Shown here: positions 57,346-64,000 of the stretch, piece by piece | How the letters are laid out: every line of letters begins with the position of its first letter | Numbering within the stretch: the stretch's first letter is position 1 | Source of the DNA: Variovorax sp. 770b2 | Lineage (GTDB): Bacteria; Pseudomonadota; Gammaproteobacteria; Burkholderiales; Burkholderiaceae_C | Reading direction: 5' to 3' | Length of the DNA stretch: 64,000 nt | Assembly (NCBI RefSeq): GCF_900115685.1 | Contig: NZ_FOXJ01000007.1 | Span: 1 to 64,000 of the forward strand | Program-made: the position numbers and the translations under genes | Notes under the pieces: generated by a model | What the model saw: only the letters and a program-made list of their open reading frames with translations | What the model was told of the DNA's origin: nothing | The model's database searches: none

Positions 57346-58401
57346 TCAGACCAGGCACTGCTCCAGTCCCTGCTCGAGAATTTCGCGCGGCAGCTCGATG
57401 CCGATGAACACCATGCGGCTCTGGCGGTTCTCGTCCTTGCCCCACTCCGGGCCCAGGTCGCTGCCCATCAGCTGGTGCACGCCCTGGAAGATCACCTTGC
57501 GCTCGGTGCCCTTCATGTGCAGCACGCCCTTGTAGCGCAGCATGCGCGGGCCGTAGATGTTGACGATGGCGCCCAGGAAGTCTTCCAGCTTGGCCGGGTC
57601 GAACGCGCGGTCGGCCTTGTAGACGAAGCTCTTGACGTCGTCGTCGATGTGATGGTGGTGGCCGTGGCCTTCGTGCTTGTGCGAGGGATGGTCGCAAGCC
57701 TCGCCATGCGCATGATCATGATCGTGGTGGTCATGCGCCTCTTCTTCCTTCAGGAAGTCGGGGTCGATGTCCAGCTTGGCGTTCAGGTTGAAGCCGCGCA
57801 GGTCGAAGATGTCCTTGAGCGGCACGTCGCCGAAATGCGCCTTCTGCTGCGGCGCGCGCGGGTTCATGTGCTTCAGGCGATGGATGAGCGCCTCGGTCTC
57901 CTCGGCCGACACCAGCTCGCTCTTGCTGATGAAGATCTGGTCGGCAAAGCCCACCTGGCGGCGTGCTTCCTGGCGATCGTTCAGCTGCTGGGGCGCGTGC
58001 TTGGCGTCCACCAGCGTGAGGATCGAATCGAGCAGGTAGCTCTCGGCGATCTCGTCGTCCATGAAGAAGGTCTGCGCCACCGGGCCGGGGTCTGCCAGGC
58101 CCGTGGTCTCGATCACCACGCGATCGAAATCCAGCAGGCCCTGGCGCTTCTTGGCGGCCAAGAGCTGCAGCGCTTCGCGCAGGTCTTCGCGGATGGTGCA
58201 GCAGACGCAGCCGTTGCTCATCTGGATGATCTGCTCCTTGGATTCGGTCACCAGGATGTCGCTGTCGATGTTCTCTTCGCCGAACTCGTTCTCGATGACC
58301 GCGATCTTCTGGCCATGGGCCTCGGTCAGGATGCGCTTGAGCAGCGTGGTTTTGCCCGAGCCGAGAAAGCCGGTGAGGATGGTCGCGGGAATGAGGGCCA
58401 T
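57346..58401 (-). CDS. CobW/COG0523-family GTPase, putative zinc metallochaperone
   Basis: The 351-residue G3E GTPase has Walker A 'LTGFLGSGKTTLLKRIL', the metal site 'NGCVCCTI' (Cys65, Cys67, Cys68), 'VIETTGLADPGPV' and the guanine motif 'ISKSEL' (in place of NKxD). A His/Asp-rich stretch (about 222-258) with well over a dozen His lies between the GTPase and CobW C-terminal domains. Family members deliver zinc or other metals to enzymes. No Zur site was recognised upstream. Metal identity is inferred. Confidence 0.9.
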   Translation of the reverse strand: MALIPATILTGFLGSGKTTLLKRILTEAHGQKIAVIENEFGEENIDSDILVTESKEQIIQMSNGCVCCTIREDLREALQLLAAKKRQGLLDFDRVVIETTGLADPGPVAQTFFMDDEIAESYLLDSILTLVDAKHAPQQLNDRQEARRQVGFADQIFISKSELVSAEETEALIHRLKHMNPRAPQQKAHFGDVPLKDIFDLRGFNLNAKLDIDPDFLKEEEAHDHHDHDHAHGEACDHPSHKHEGHGHHHHIDDDVKSFVYKADRAFDPAKLEDFLGAIVNIYGPRMLRYKGVLHMKGTERKVIFQGVHQLMGSDLGPEWGKDENRQSRMVFIGIELPREILEQGLEQCLV

Positions 58402-58501
58402 GAGGAGTGCTCCGGAAGCGGAAAAACAGGGAATCGGGGGATTGGCGGGCAGTTTAGCCAATGCCACTGAGTTGCGTTGGCGAAGGGGTCAAGCGGCCTT
58501 T

Positions 58502-59722
58502 TCAGAGGGGTTTGCGCACCACCACCAGGCCCTTGAGGTATTCCCCTTCGGGGAACTCGATGGTCATCGGATGGTCGGGCGCCGCGCCCAGGCGCTCGCT
58601 GATGTAACCGTCGACGTTCGCGTCCAGCCCGGCCGAGGCCACGATCTTGTGGAACAGGTCGGCACCGATGCCGCCCGAGCACGAAAACGTCAGCAGCACG
58701 CCGCCCGGCTCCAGGATCTTGAGCGCGAGCCGGTTGATGTCCTTGTAGGCACGCGCCGCGCGCTCGGCATGCGCCGCCGTGGGCGCGAACTTCGGCGGGT
58801 CGAGCACGATCGCGTCGAAGGTGCGGCCCTGGTCGATGAACTCGCGCAGCACGGTGTTCACGTTGGCGTCCAGAAACTCGGTCTTCACGCCCGAGCCCTC
58901 GCCGCCGAAGCCGTTGAGCGCGATGTTGGCGCGCGCGAAATTCAGCGCCGGCTGCGACGAATCGACCGACACCAGCTCGGCGCCTTCCAGCGCGCCCGCG
59001 GCCTTCAACCCCGCCAGCGCCGCGACGGTGAAGCCGCCCGTGTAGCAAAAGCAATTGAGCACGCGCCTGAATCGCCGGTGCTTCGCCAGCTCGGCAAAGC
59101 GCTGGCGGCTGTCGCGCTGGTCGAGATAGAAGCCGGTCTTGTGCCCGGTCGCGATGTCGAGCGACAGTTTCCAGTCGTGCTCGCGGATCGTGATCGCGGT
59201 GGCGCCCTCCCCGCGCAGCCAGCCCGTGACCGGCTTCAGGCCCTCGCGCTCGCGGCCGCTGGCGTCGGAGCGCTCATAGAGCCTGGTGAGGCCCGTGGCC
59301 TTCAGCAGCGCATCGGCCAGCGCGTCCTTCCATCGCTCGACGCCGGCCGAGAGAAATTGCGCGACCAAGGTGTCGCCGTAGCGATCGACGATCAGCCCCG
59401 GCAGCCCATCGGCCTCGCCATGCACCAGCCGCACGCCATCGCTCTGCAGGTCGAAGAGGCCGCGTGCGCGCACGGCGCGCTCGCACACCGAGGCGAGGAA
59501 CGCCGCGTCGATGCGCTGCGTTTCCACGAAGCTCCAAGCCCGCGCGCGGATCTTGGAAATCGGGCTGAACGCCGCCCACGCGAGGAACGCGCCGTCATGG
59601 GATTCCACGCGCACCGTCTCGCCCGAGTCGGCACCGCCGCGCGCGATGGCGGATTCGAAGACCCAGGGATGGCGGCGCTGCATCGAGCGCTCTTTGCCGG
59701 GTTTGAGGCGAAGGGTTTTCAT
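58502..59722 (-). CDS. RlmI-like 23S rRNA (cytosine-C5) methyltransferase
   Basis: The 406-residue enzyme has an N-terminal PUA domain ('KPGKERSMQRRHPWVFESAIARG'), a middle domain ('DRYGDTLVAQFLSAGVERW') and a Rossmann SAM domain ('RVLNCFCYTGGFTVAALAGLKAAG', 'DSSQPALNFARANIALNG', 'AIVLDPPKFAPT'). This is the layout of RlmI, which makes m5C1962 in 23S rRNA. 'LTFSCSGGIGADLF' carries the catalytic Cys region. It lies 19 bp after xerC. Confidence 0.9.
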   Translation of the reverse strand: MKTLRLKPGKERSMQRRHPWVFESAIARGGADSGETVRVESHDGAFLAWAAFSPISKIRARAWSFVETQRIDAAFLASVCERAVRARGLFDLQSDGVRLVHGEADGLPGLIVDRYGDTLVAQFLSAGVERWKDALADALLKATGLTRLYERSDASGREREGLKPVTGWLRGEGATAITIREHDWKLSLDIATGHKTGFYLDQRDSRQRFAELAKHRRFRRVLNCFCYTGGFTVAALAGLKAAGALEGAELVSVDSSQPALNFARANIALNGFGGEGSGVKTEFLDANVNTVLREFIDQGRTFDAIVLDPPKFAPTAAHAERAARAYKDINRLALKILEPGGVLLTFSCSGGIGADLFHKIVASAGLDANVDGYISERLGAAPDHPMTIEFPEGEYLKGLVVVRKPL

Positions 59723-59741
59723 TTTTTACTTGCTTGCTTGC

Positions 59742-60686
59742 TTATTTGTCTTTATCGGTCCGGGCCTTGGCACGCGGAGCCTCGGGGCGCGCCTGCGCGC
59801 GCGGATGTGCCGCGTCATAGACCTTCGCCAGATGCTGGAAATCCAGCCGCGTATAGACCTGCGTGGTCGCGATGTTGGCGTGGCCCAGCAGCTCCTGCAC
59901 CGCGCGCAGGTCGCTGCTCGATTGCAGCACGTGGCTCGCGAACGAATGCCGCAGCATGTGCGGATGCACGGGCGCCGCGAGGCCGGCCTTCAGGCTGCGT
60001 TCGCGCAGCAGCTTCCACACCGCCTGCGGCGACATCCGCGCGCCCTTGGCGCTGATGAAGAGTGCGGGCGCGGGTCGGTCGCCGCGCACGTCGAGCCATT
60101 CCTGCAGCGCCTCGGCCGCCTTGCCGCCCACCGGCACGATGCGGCGCTTGCTGCCCTTGCCGAGCACGTTGGCCTCCTTCGCATCGAGATCGACCCAGCC
60201 GAGCGCCGTGTTGCTCGCCTGCGCATCGAGCCCCGTGAGTTCGCTCACCCGCAGGCCGCAGCCGTAGAGCAGCTCGACGATGGCGCGGTCGCGCGCCTCG
60301 GTCCACGGGTCGGCGTCTTCGTCGTGCAGCTCGGCCAGGCGCACCGCATCGTCCACGCCGAGCGCCTTCGGCAGCGGGCGGCCGGCCTTGGGGGCGTGCA
60401 CGTCCTGCACCGGGTTGAAGCCGATCAGCCCTTCATGCCCGAGCCAGCGGTAGAAGCTGCGCCAGCACGACAGCACCAGCGCGATGCCGCGCGGCTCGCG
60501 CCCGGCGCTGTGCAGCCTGGCCATCCAGCGGCGGATGTGGGCGGTCTGCACGCGGTCCAGCGGCAACCCGGCCTCGGCCGCGTTCTCCCGGAGCGCCTGC
60601 AGGTGAAAGGCGTAGAGCTCGAGCGTGCGCGCCGCGAGCCGGCGCTCCACGCGCACATGCGCCAGGTATTTTTCGATCGGGTCCAT
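59742..60686 (-). CDS. xerC: site-specific tyrosine recombinase XerC
   Basis: The 314-residue recombinase resolves chromosome dimers at dif with XerD. The N-terminal SAM-like domain covers residues 1-95. Catalytic residues are Arg146 ('GCGLRVSEL'), Lys in 'LGKGSKRRIVPV', His243/Arg246 ('HMLRHSFASH'), His269 ('LLGHANI') and Tyr278 ('TTQVYTRL'). It is chromosomal housekeeping and not a phage integrase: context is dapF-DUF484-xerC as in many proteobacteria. A DUF218 gene and a dispersed repeat intervene. Confidence 0.95.
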   Translation of the reverse strand: MDPIEKYLAHVRVERRLAARTLELYAFHLQALRENAAEAGLPLDRVQTAHIRRWMARLHSAGREPRGIALVLSCWRSFYRWLGHEGLIGFNPVQDVHAPKAGRPLPKALGVDDAVRLAELHDEDADPWTEARDRAIVELLYGCGLRVSELTGLDAQASNTALGWVDLDAKEANVLGKGSKRRIVPVGGKAAEALQEWLDVRGDRPAPALFISAKGARMSPQAVWKLLRERSLKAGLAAPVHPHMLRHSFASHVLQSSSDLRAVQELLGHANIATTQVYTRLDFQHLAKVYDAAHPRAQARPEAPRAKARTDKDK

Positions 60687-60713
60687 CTCGCTCAAATGGA
60701 TGCCTGTACGCGC

Positions 60714-60807
60714 AATACCGCGGAACCGGCTTTGCCGGGCCGCTGGCAGTGCCCCCGGCGAGGGGTAAGGAGAAGCGACACGAAGTGCGCCAAGCCTGGG
60801 GGAGAGC
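60714..60807 (+). repeat. dispersed three-hairpin intergenic repeat, copy E
   Basis: Contains ATACCGCGGAACCGG, CTTTGCCGGGCCG, GCCCCCGGCGAGGGGT and GCGACACGAAGTGCGCC, then CCTGGGGGAG. It lies between the DUF218 gene and xerC and touches the DUF218 stop codon. Confidence 0.92.
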
Positions 60808-61442
60808 TAAAACAAGTAGCCATGGGCGGCATTGTTGATGATCGCCGCCGGCTCGCGCAATGCACCCTTGAACAACATGCCCCAGCGGCGCCAGCACGAG
60901 GTCGATGCGGCCGCGTACTGCACGTCGAAGGTCTGGTCGAAACCGCTCATGCGCACCAGCCGCTCGATGCGCCACAGGTGATACGGCTCCGACACGATGA
61001 CCACGCTGCGCACCCCGGCCGCCTGCAGCAACGGACGCGAGAGCGAAAGATTCAGCCGCGTGGAAGTCGATGCGGGCTCCAGCAGCATCGGCCCCGCAAA
61101 ACCCAGGCCCAGTGCGTGCGCGTGCATCACGTCGGCTTCGATGCGCCCGTCTTCCTTGTCGACACCGCCGCTGAACACGAGTTGCTTTACCCCGCCGGCC
61201 TTGGCCAGGGCGATGGCCGTGTCGACGCGCCCCGTGAGGCAGGGGTTCGGCTTGCCGTCCAGGTAGGCGCGGCTCCCCAGGATCAGCGCCGCATCGGCGG
61301 GCCTTTGCGGCGGGTTGTCCAGCACCTTGTCGGCGCGCTGCCAGATGACGGCGCCGATCGCCGCATAGGCCAGCGCCAGAGCCAGGAGGCCGCCGAACAG
61401 CGCGACCTGCCACGGCCGCCGAAGCCAGCGCGGCCGGTTCAA
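60807..61442 (-). CDS. DUF218 (YdcF/SanA/ElyC-like) membrane protein
   Basis: The 211-residue protein has one N-terminal helix (about 13-33) and a DUF218 domain: 'AALILGSRAYLDGKPNPCLTGRVDTAIAL', 'LVFSGGVDKEDGRIEADVM' and 'VVIVSEPYHLWRIERLVRM'. Relatives act in envelope barrier function or lipid-carrier metabolism in unknown ways. A TTG overlapping the upstream stop (TTGA) is taken as the start because no ATG or GTG precedes the helix closely. Confidence 0.85.
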   Translation of the reverse strand: MNRPRWLRRPWQVALFGGLLALALAYAAIGAVIWQRADKVLDNPPQRPADAALILGSRAYLDGKPNPCLTGRVDTAIALAKAGGVKQLVFSGGVDKEDGRIEADVMHAHALGLGFAGPMLLEPASTSTRLNLSLSRPLLQAAGVRSVVIVSEPYHLWRIERLVRMSGFDQTFDVQYAAASTSCWRRWGMLFKGALREPAAIINNAAHGYLF

Positions 61443-62134
61443 GGACGCAGCCGCGAGAGCCCGCCCGAGGCCAGCTCGGCGATGCGCTCCAGAAAGTCGG
61501 TGCCCATCTCGGCATTGAAGCGCTGCGCGTCGGGCGACGCCAGCACCAGGAGGCCGAAGGCCGGCGATTCGGCATCGGCGCGCAGCGGAATCAGCGCGAT
61601 CGACATCGCGGCAGCCGGCTCGGGCAGCCAGTTGGCCGCTTCGAAGCCCGAGTTCAGGCCGCAGTACGGCGAAGTGAGCGAGGTGGCCAGCGCCTTCACG
61701 TCGTCGCTCACCCACTGGGCATAGGCCTCGTTCAGGTATTCGCTGCTGCAGTCCCACACCTTGATGGCCGTCTGCGGCACCAGGAACAGCGACTGCAGAT
61801 CGACTGCGATGCGGTACGGCAGGCTGCGCGGGTCGCGCGTGGTGAGGAGGCCGTTGGTCCAGCGCTGCAGGCGGTCGGCGATGACCACGTTCTCGGTGCC
61901 GTGGCGCACCATGTCCATCAGGCGATGCTCCAGCGCCTTGATCTTCTCGCGCAGCATCTCGGCCTGGCGCTCCTGCAGGCTCACGGCGCGGTTGCCGTGC
62001 GGGCTGGTGAGCTGCACCTGCGCCAGCAACTGGGCATGGCGCTCGAAGAAGTCGGGCGTGTTCGCCAGGTAGTTGGCGATGTCGTCTTCGGTGATCGGGT
62101 TCATGGCGTCGTTGTCGTGTGTGGAGTTGGTCAT
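61439..62134 (-). CDS. DUF484 family protein
   Basis: The 231-residue protein opens with 'ITEDDIANYLANTPDFFERHAQLLAQVQL', a coiled coil ('LQERQAEMLREKIKALEHRLMDMV') and a GAF-like C-terminal domain. DUF484 genes lie between dapF and xerC in many gammaproteobacteria (E. coli yigA), and the same order is seen here. Function is unknown. The ATG overlaps the dapF stop (ATGA). Confidence 0.9.
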   Translation of the reverse strand: MTNSTHDNDAMNPITEDDIANYLANTPDFFERHAQLLAQVQLTSPHGNRAVSLQERQAEMLREKIKALEHRLMDMVRHGTENVVIADRLQRWTNGLLTTRDPRSLPYRIAVDLQSLFLVPQTAIKVWDCSSEYLNEAYAQWVSDDVKALATSLTSPYCGLNSGFEAANWLPEPAAAMSIALIPLRADAESPAFGLLVLASPDAQRFNAEMGTDFLERIAELASGGLSRLRP

Positions 62135-63033
62135 GGCTGTTCCGAGATTTCGGGCACGTCGGGTACGTCGGGTACGTCGATGTCGCCCTCGAACACCGTC
62201 GTGGCCGGGCCCGTCATGAGCACCGGCTGGCCCTCGCCCTGCCATTCGATCGTGAGGATGCCGCCGTGCGTCTGCACGTCGACGCGTCGGTCCAGGAGCC
62301 CCAGACGGATGCCCGCCACCACTGCCGCGCAGGCGCCCGTGCCGCAGGCCAGCGTTTCGCCGGCGCCGCGCTCGAACACGCGCAGCTTGATGTGCGAGCG
62401 GTCCACCACCTGCATGAAGCCCGCGTTCACCCGCTGCGGAAAGCGCGGGTGGTGCTCGATCTGCGGGCCCTGCTCGGCCACGGGCGCCGTCTCCACGTCG
62501 TCCACCACCTGCACCGCGTGCGGATTGCCCATCGAGAGCACCGCGACCGACACGATGGCGCTGCCGGCCCGGGTGCCCAGGGCGAGGTGCCACTTTTCCC
62601 ACGCGCCGTCGGGCTGCGCATCGAGCCCGGCGGTGTCGAAGGGCACGCGCGCGGCCTCGAAGATGGGGGCGCCCATGTCGACCGTCACGCGGCCGTCGGC
62701 GCCCATGCGCGGCTGGATGATGCCGGCCAGCGTCTGCACCCGCACTTCGGTCTTCTCGGTGAGCTTGTGTTCGCTCACGAAGCGCATGAAGCAGCGCGCG
62801 CCGTTGCCGCACTGCTCGACCTCGCCGCCGTCGGCGTTGTGGATCACGTACTGGAAGTCGATGCCCTCCGCGGGCGAAGGCCGCACGGTGAGGATCTGGT
62901 CGGCGCCGACGCCGAAATGGCGGTCGGCCAGGAAGCGGTATTGCGCGGCCGTGAGGCCCAGCGTGCCGCGCGTTTCGTCCAGCACGACGAAATCGTTGCC
63001 GGCTCCCTGCATCTTGGTAAAGCGGATTCGCAT
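62131..63033 (-). CDS. dapF: diaminopimelate epimerase
   Basis: The 300-residue enzyme converts LL- to meso-diaminopimelate, needed by MurE and for lysine. 'MRIRFTKMQGAGNDFVVLDE' opens it; catalytic Cys residues are in 'VEQCGNGARCFMRFV' and 'ETLACGTGACAAVVAG'. A stretch 'VDDVETAPVAEQGPQIEHHPRFP' matches the family's central segment. GATAAT, overlapping the upstream stop codon, lies 6 nt before the ATG. Confidence 0.97.
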   Translation of the reverse strand: MRIRFTKMQGAGNDFVVLDETRGTLGLTAAQYRFLADRHFGVGADQILTVRPSPAEGIDFQYVIHNADGGEVEQCGNGARCFMRFVSEHKLTEKTEVRVQTLAGIIQPRMGADGRVTVDMGAPIFEAARVPFDTAGLDAQPDGAWEKWHLALGTRAGSAIVSVAVLSMGNPHAVQVVDDVETAPVAEQGPQIEHHPRFPQRVNAGFMQVVDRSHIKLRVFERGAGETLACGTGACAAVVAGIRLGLLDRRVDVQTHGGILTIEWQGEGQPVLMTGPATTVFEGDIDVPDVPDVPEISEQP

Positions 63034-63040
63034 GGGGGGA

Positions 63041-63676
63041 TTATCCGCCGCTGGCCACGCGCAGCTTGTCCAGCGCCCGATCGAGAAAGTCCAACCGGTC
63101 CTGTCCCCAGAACCGCTCGCCGCCCAGGATGAACGTCGGCGCGCCGAACACGCCCGCCTCCACCGCCTCCGCGCTGTTCGCGCGGTACACCGCCAGCGTG
63201 TCGGCCATCTGCTCCAGCGCCTGCAGCGAGGCACCGTCGTAGCCGTTCTCCTCGGCGACTGCGATGCGCACCTCGGCCTGCGAGGTGTCGCGCTCCTCGG
63301 CCCAGAGCGCGCGCAGCAGCGCGTGCGAGAGCGGCTGCGCATCGAGCCCCTGCAGCTGGGCTGCGATCACCATCCAGCCGGCGTACTTGTTCCAGTTCGG
63401 ATCGGTCGGCGCGCCCTTCGGGTAGTGCGCGGGCGCCAGGTTCATCGGCATGCCGAGGTAGTCGCTCCAGCGCGCAAGCTCCAGCGCGTGGTACGTGCGG
63501 CGCGGCTCGGGGCGCGTCTTCAGCGGGATGCCGCCGGTCTGCGGCACCACGGCCTGGAAGTCGTAGGGCTTGAGCGTGAGCTGCACATGGTGGCGGCGCA
63601 CGATGTCCTGCAGTTGCGGGCCGCCGAGGTAGGCCCAGGGGGAAGAGAGGCTGTAGTAGCAGTCGAGGGCGATCAT
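63041..63676 (-). CDS. 2-hydroxychromene-2-carboxylate isomerase-like DsbA/GST-kappa protein
   Basis: The 211-residue protein has the thioredoxin-like DsbA/GST-kappa fold: 'DCYYSLSSPWAYLGGPQL' places a Ser where DsbA has Cys, as in HCCA isomerases, and 'VFGAPTFILGGERFWGQDRLDFL' is the conserved C-terminal motif. Naphthalene-pathway NahD catalyses a glutathione-dependent isomerisation, but no aromatic-degradation genes are nearby, so the substrate is open. GATAAT lies 6 nt before the ATG. Confidence 0.88.
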   Translation of the reverse strand: MIALDCYYSLSSPWAYLGGPQLQDIVRRHHVQLTLKPYDFQAVVPQTGGIPLKTRPEPRRTYHALELARWSDYLGMPMNLAPAHYPKGAPTDPNWNKYAGWMVIAAQLQGLDAQPLSHALLRALWAEERDTSQAEVRIAVAEENGYDGASLQALEQMADTLAVYRANSAEAVEAGVFGAPTFILGGERFWGQDRLDFLDRALDKLRVASGG

Positions 63677-63682
63677 GGCCCG

Positions 63683-63688
63683 ATTATC
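63683..63688 (-). promoter_or_regulatory. putative -10 element (GATAAT) of the isomerase-like gene
   Basis: GATAAT is followed by six bases and the ATG. No ribosome site is present. It directly follows the 15-bp hairpin at 63694-63735. Confidence 0.45.
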
Positions 63689-63693
63689 TTCAG

Positions 63694-63735
63694 CGCCCGT
63701 TGCGCCGCCATCCGCCTCTCGCGGCGCAACGGGCG
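63694..63735 (-). repeat. perfect 15-bp hairpin between two minus-strand genes
   Basis: CGCCCGTTGCGCCGC and GCGGCGCAACGGGCG are exact complements with a 12-nt loop. It starts 22 bp after the stop of the gene at the right edge. No T-run follows, so it is either a weak terminator, an mRNA 3'-end stabiliser or an operator for the next promoter. Confidence 0.6.
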
Positions 63736-63757
63736 ACGGGCGAAGCGATTCGCCCGA

Positions 63758-64000
63758 TCAGGTCTTGCCGGGCTGGGACAGCGACCGCCTGATGGCGTCG
63801 ATGCGCTCCAGGATCGTGGCGATCTGGTTGGAAAGCAGTGCGCCTTGCCGCGCGTAGCGATCCCTGCATTCGTCGAGCTTCTTCGTGAGCACCGCGACCT
63901 GCGCCTGGTGCGCGACCTGCTGCGATTGCAGCTTGGCGGCCAGTTTGCGCACGGTCATTTCGTTCGCGTCGGGGGTGGGGACGGCGGGAGCTTCCGCCCG
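63758..64000 (-). CDS. small coiled-coil protein, possibly truncated by window edge
   Basis: A 66-residue protein beginning 'MTVRKLAAKLQSQQVAHQ' is predicted, highly charged and helical with heptad-like spacing, ending 'RRSLSQPGKT'. The frame continues without a stop to the last base of the window, adding an Ala/Pro-rich stretch upstream, so the true start may lie outside. No family is recognised. Confidence 0.55.
   Translation of the reverse strand, partial: RAEAPAVPTPDANEMTVRKLAAKLQSQQVAHQAQVAVLTKKLDECRDRYARQGALLSNQIATILERIDAIRRSLSQPGKT

Noticed and set aside
59742..60686. Tyrosine recombinase considered as a phage or island integrase
   Set aside because: Length, N-terminal domain and the dapF-DUF484-xerC neighbourhood identify chromosomal XerC. 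No attachment sites, tRNA or phage genes are nearby.

Overview
The window is a gene-dense, high-GC stretch of a betaproteobacterial chromosome. Gene order, protein sequences and repeat style point to Comamonadaceae (Burkholderiales), most likely Variovorax or a close relative. That placement is an inference from remembered family features, not from a search. It is core chromosome: I found no tRNA, rRNA, transposase, integron, prophage or CRISPR array. Both ends cut through genes (ampD on the left, a small coiled-coil protein on the right).

Layout. (1) 1-6 kb, plus strand: ampD (partial), then nrdA and nrdB for class Ia ribonucleotide reductase, with two NrdR boxes exactly 32 bp apart over the nrdA promoter, then a histone H1-like Lys/Ala/Pro repeat protein and a bidirectional terminator. 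(2) 6-12.5 kb, minus strand: a hypothetical gene, a TlpA-like thioredoxin, accB-accC, prmA, a zinc-ribbon/DUF3426 protein and a PfkB kinase. (3) 12.6-14.5 kb, plus: mpl and a DUF985 cupin. (4) 14.5-21.8 kb, minus: DAHP synthase (aroG-type) behind a leader peptide and attenuator-like terminator, a BamE-like lipoprotein, tldD, rodA, and a histidine kinase/response regulator pair. (5) 22-30.3 kb, plus: yqiA-like esterase, RNase II-type exonuclease, TonB-like protein, aroE, mtgA, a PlsC-like acyltransferase with a long Pro/Ala insertion, a CdsA-like protein and ruvC. (6) 30.3-50.5 kb, minus: a complete dcw cluster in transcription order mraZ-rsmH-ftsL-ftsI-murE-murF-mraY-murD-ftsW-murG-murC-ddl-ftsQ-ftsA-ftsZ-lpxC, followed by a 58-residue membrane protein. 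(7) 50.8-55.4 kb, minus: dksA-like, a STAS-type protein, hslV and hslU leading into mraZ. (8) 55.8-64 kb: a DUF945 protein converging on a minus-strand run of a DsbA-fold isomerase, dapF, a DUF484 gene, a DUF218 gene, xerC, an RlmI-like methyltransferase and a CobW GTPase.

Together the genes serve deoxynucleotide supply, peptidoglycan precursor synthesis, recycling and polymerisation, division, lipid A and phospholipid synthesis, and stress or growth control. The most unusual material is regulatory or architectural. It comprises an aromatic-residue leader peptide with classic four-segment attenuator pairing before aroG; five copies of a ~90-bp three-hairpin repeat, each immediately 3' of a stop codon; a MurD with a ~240-residue disordered insertion; a DksA with a ~200-residue H1-like tail and a degenerate zinc finger; 10-bp-phased MraZ boxes; and a recurring -10-like hexamer 6-9 nt before start codons, which implies many leaderless mRNAs.
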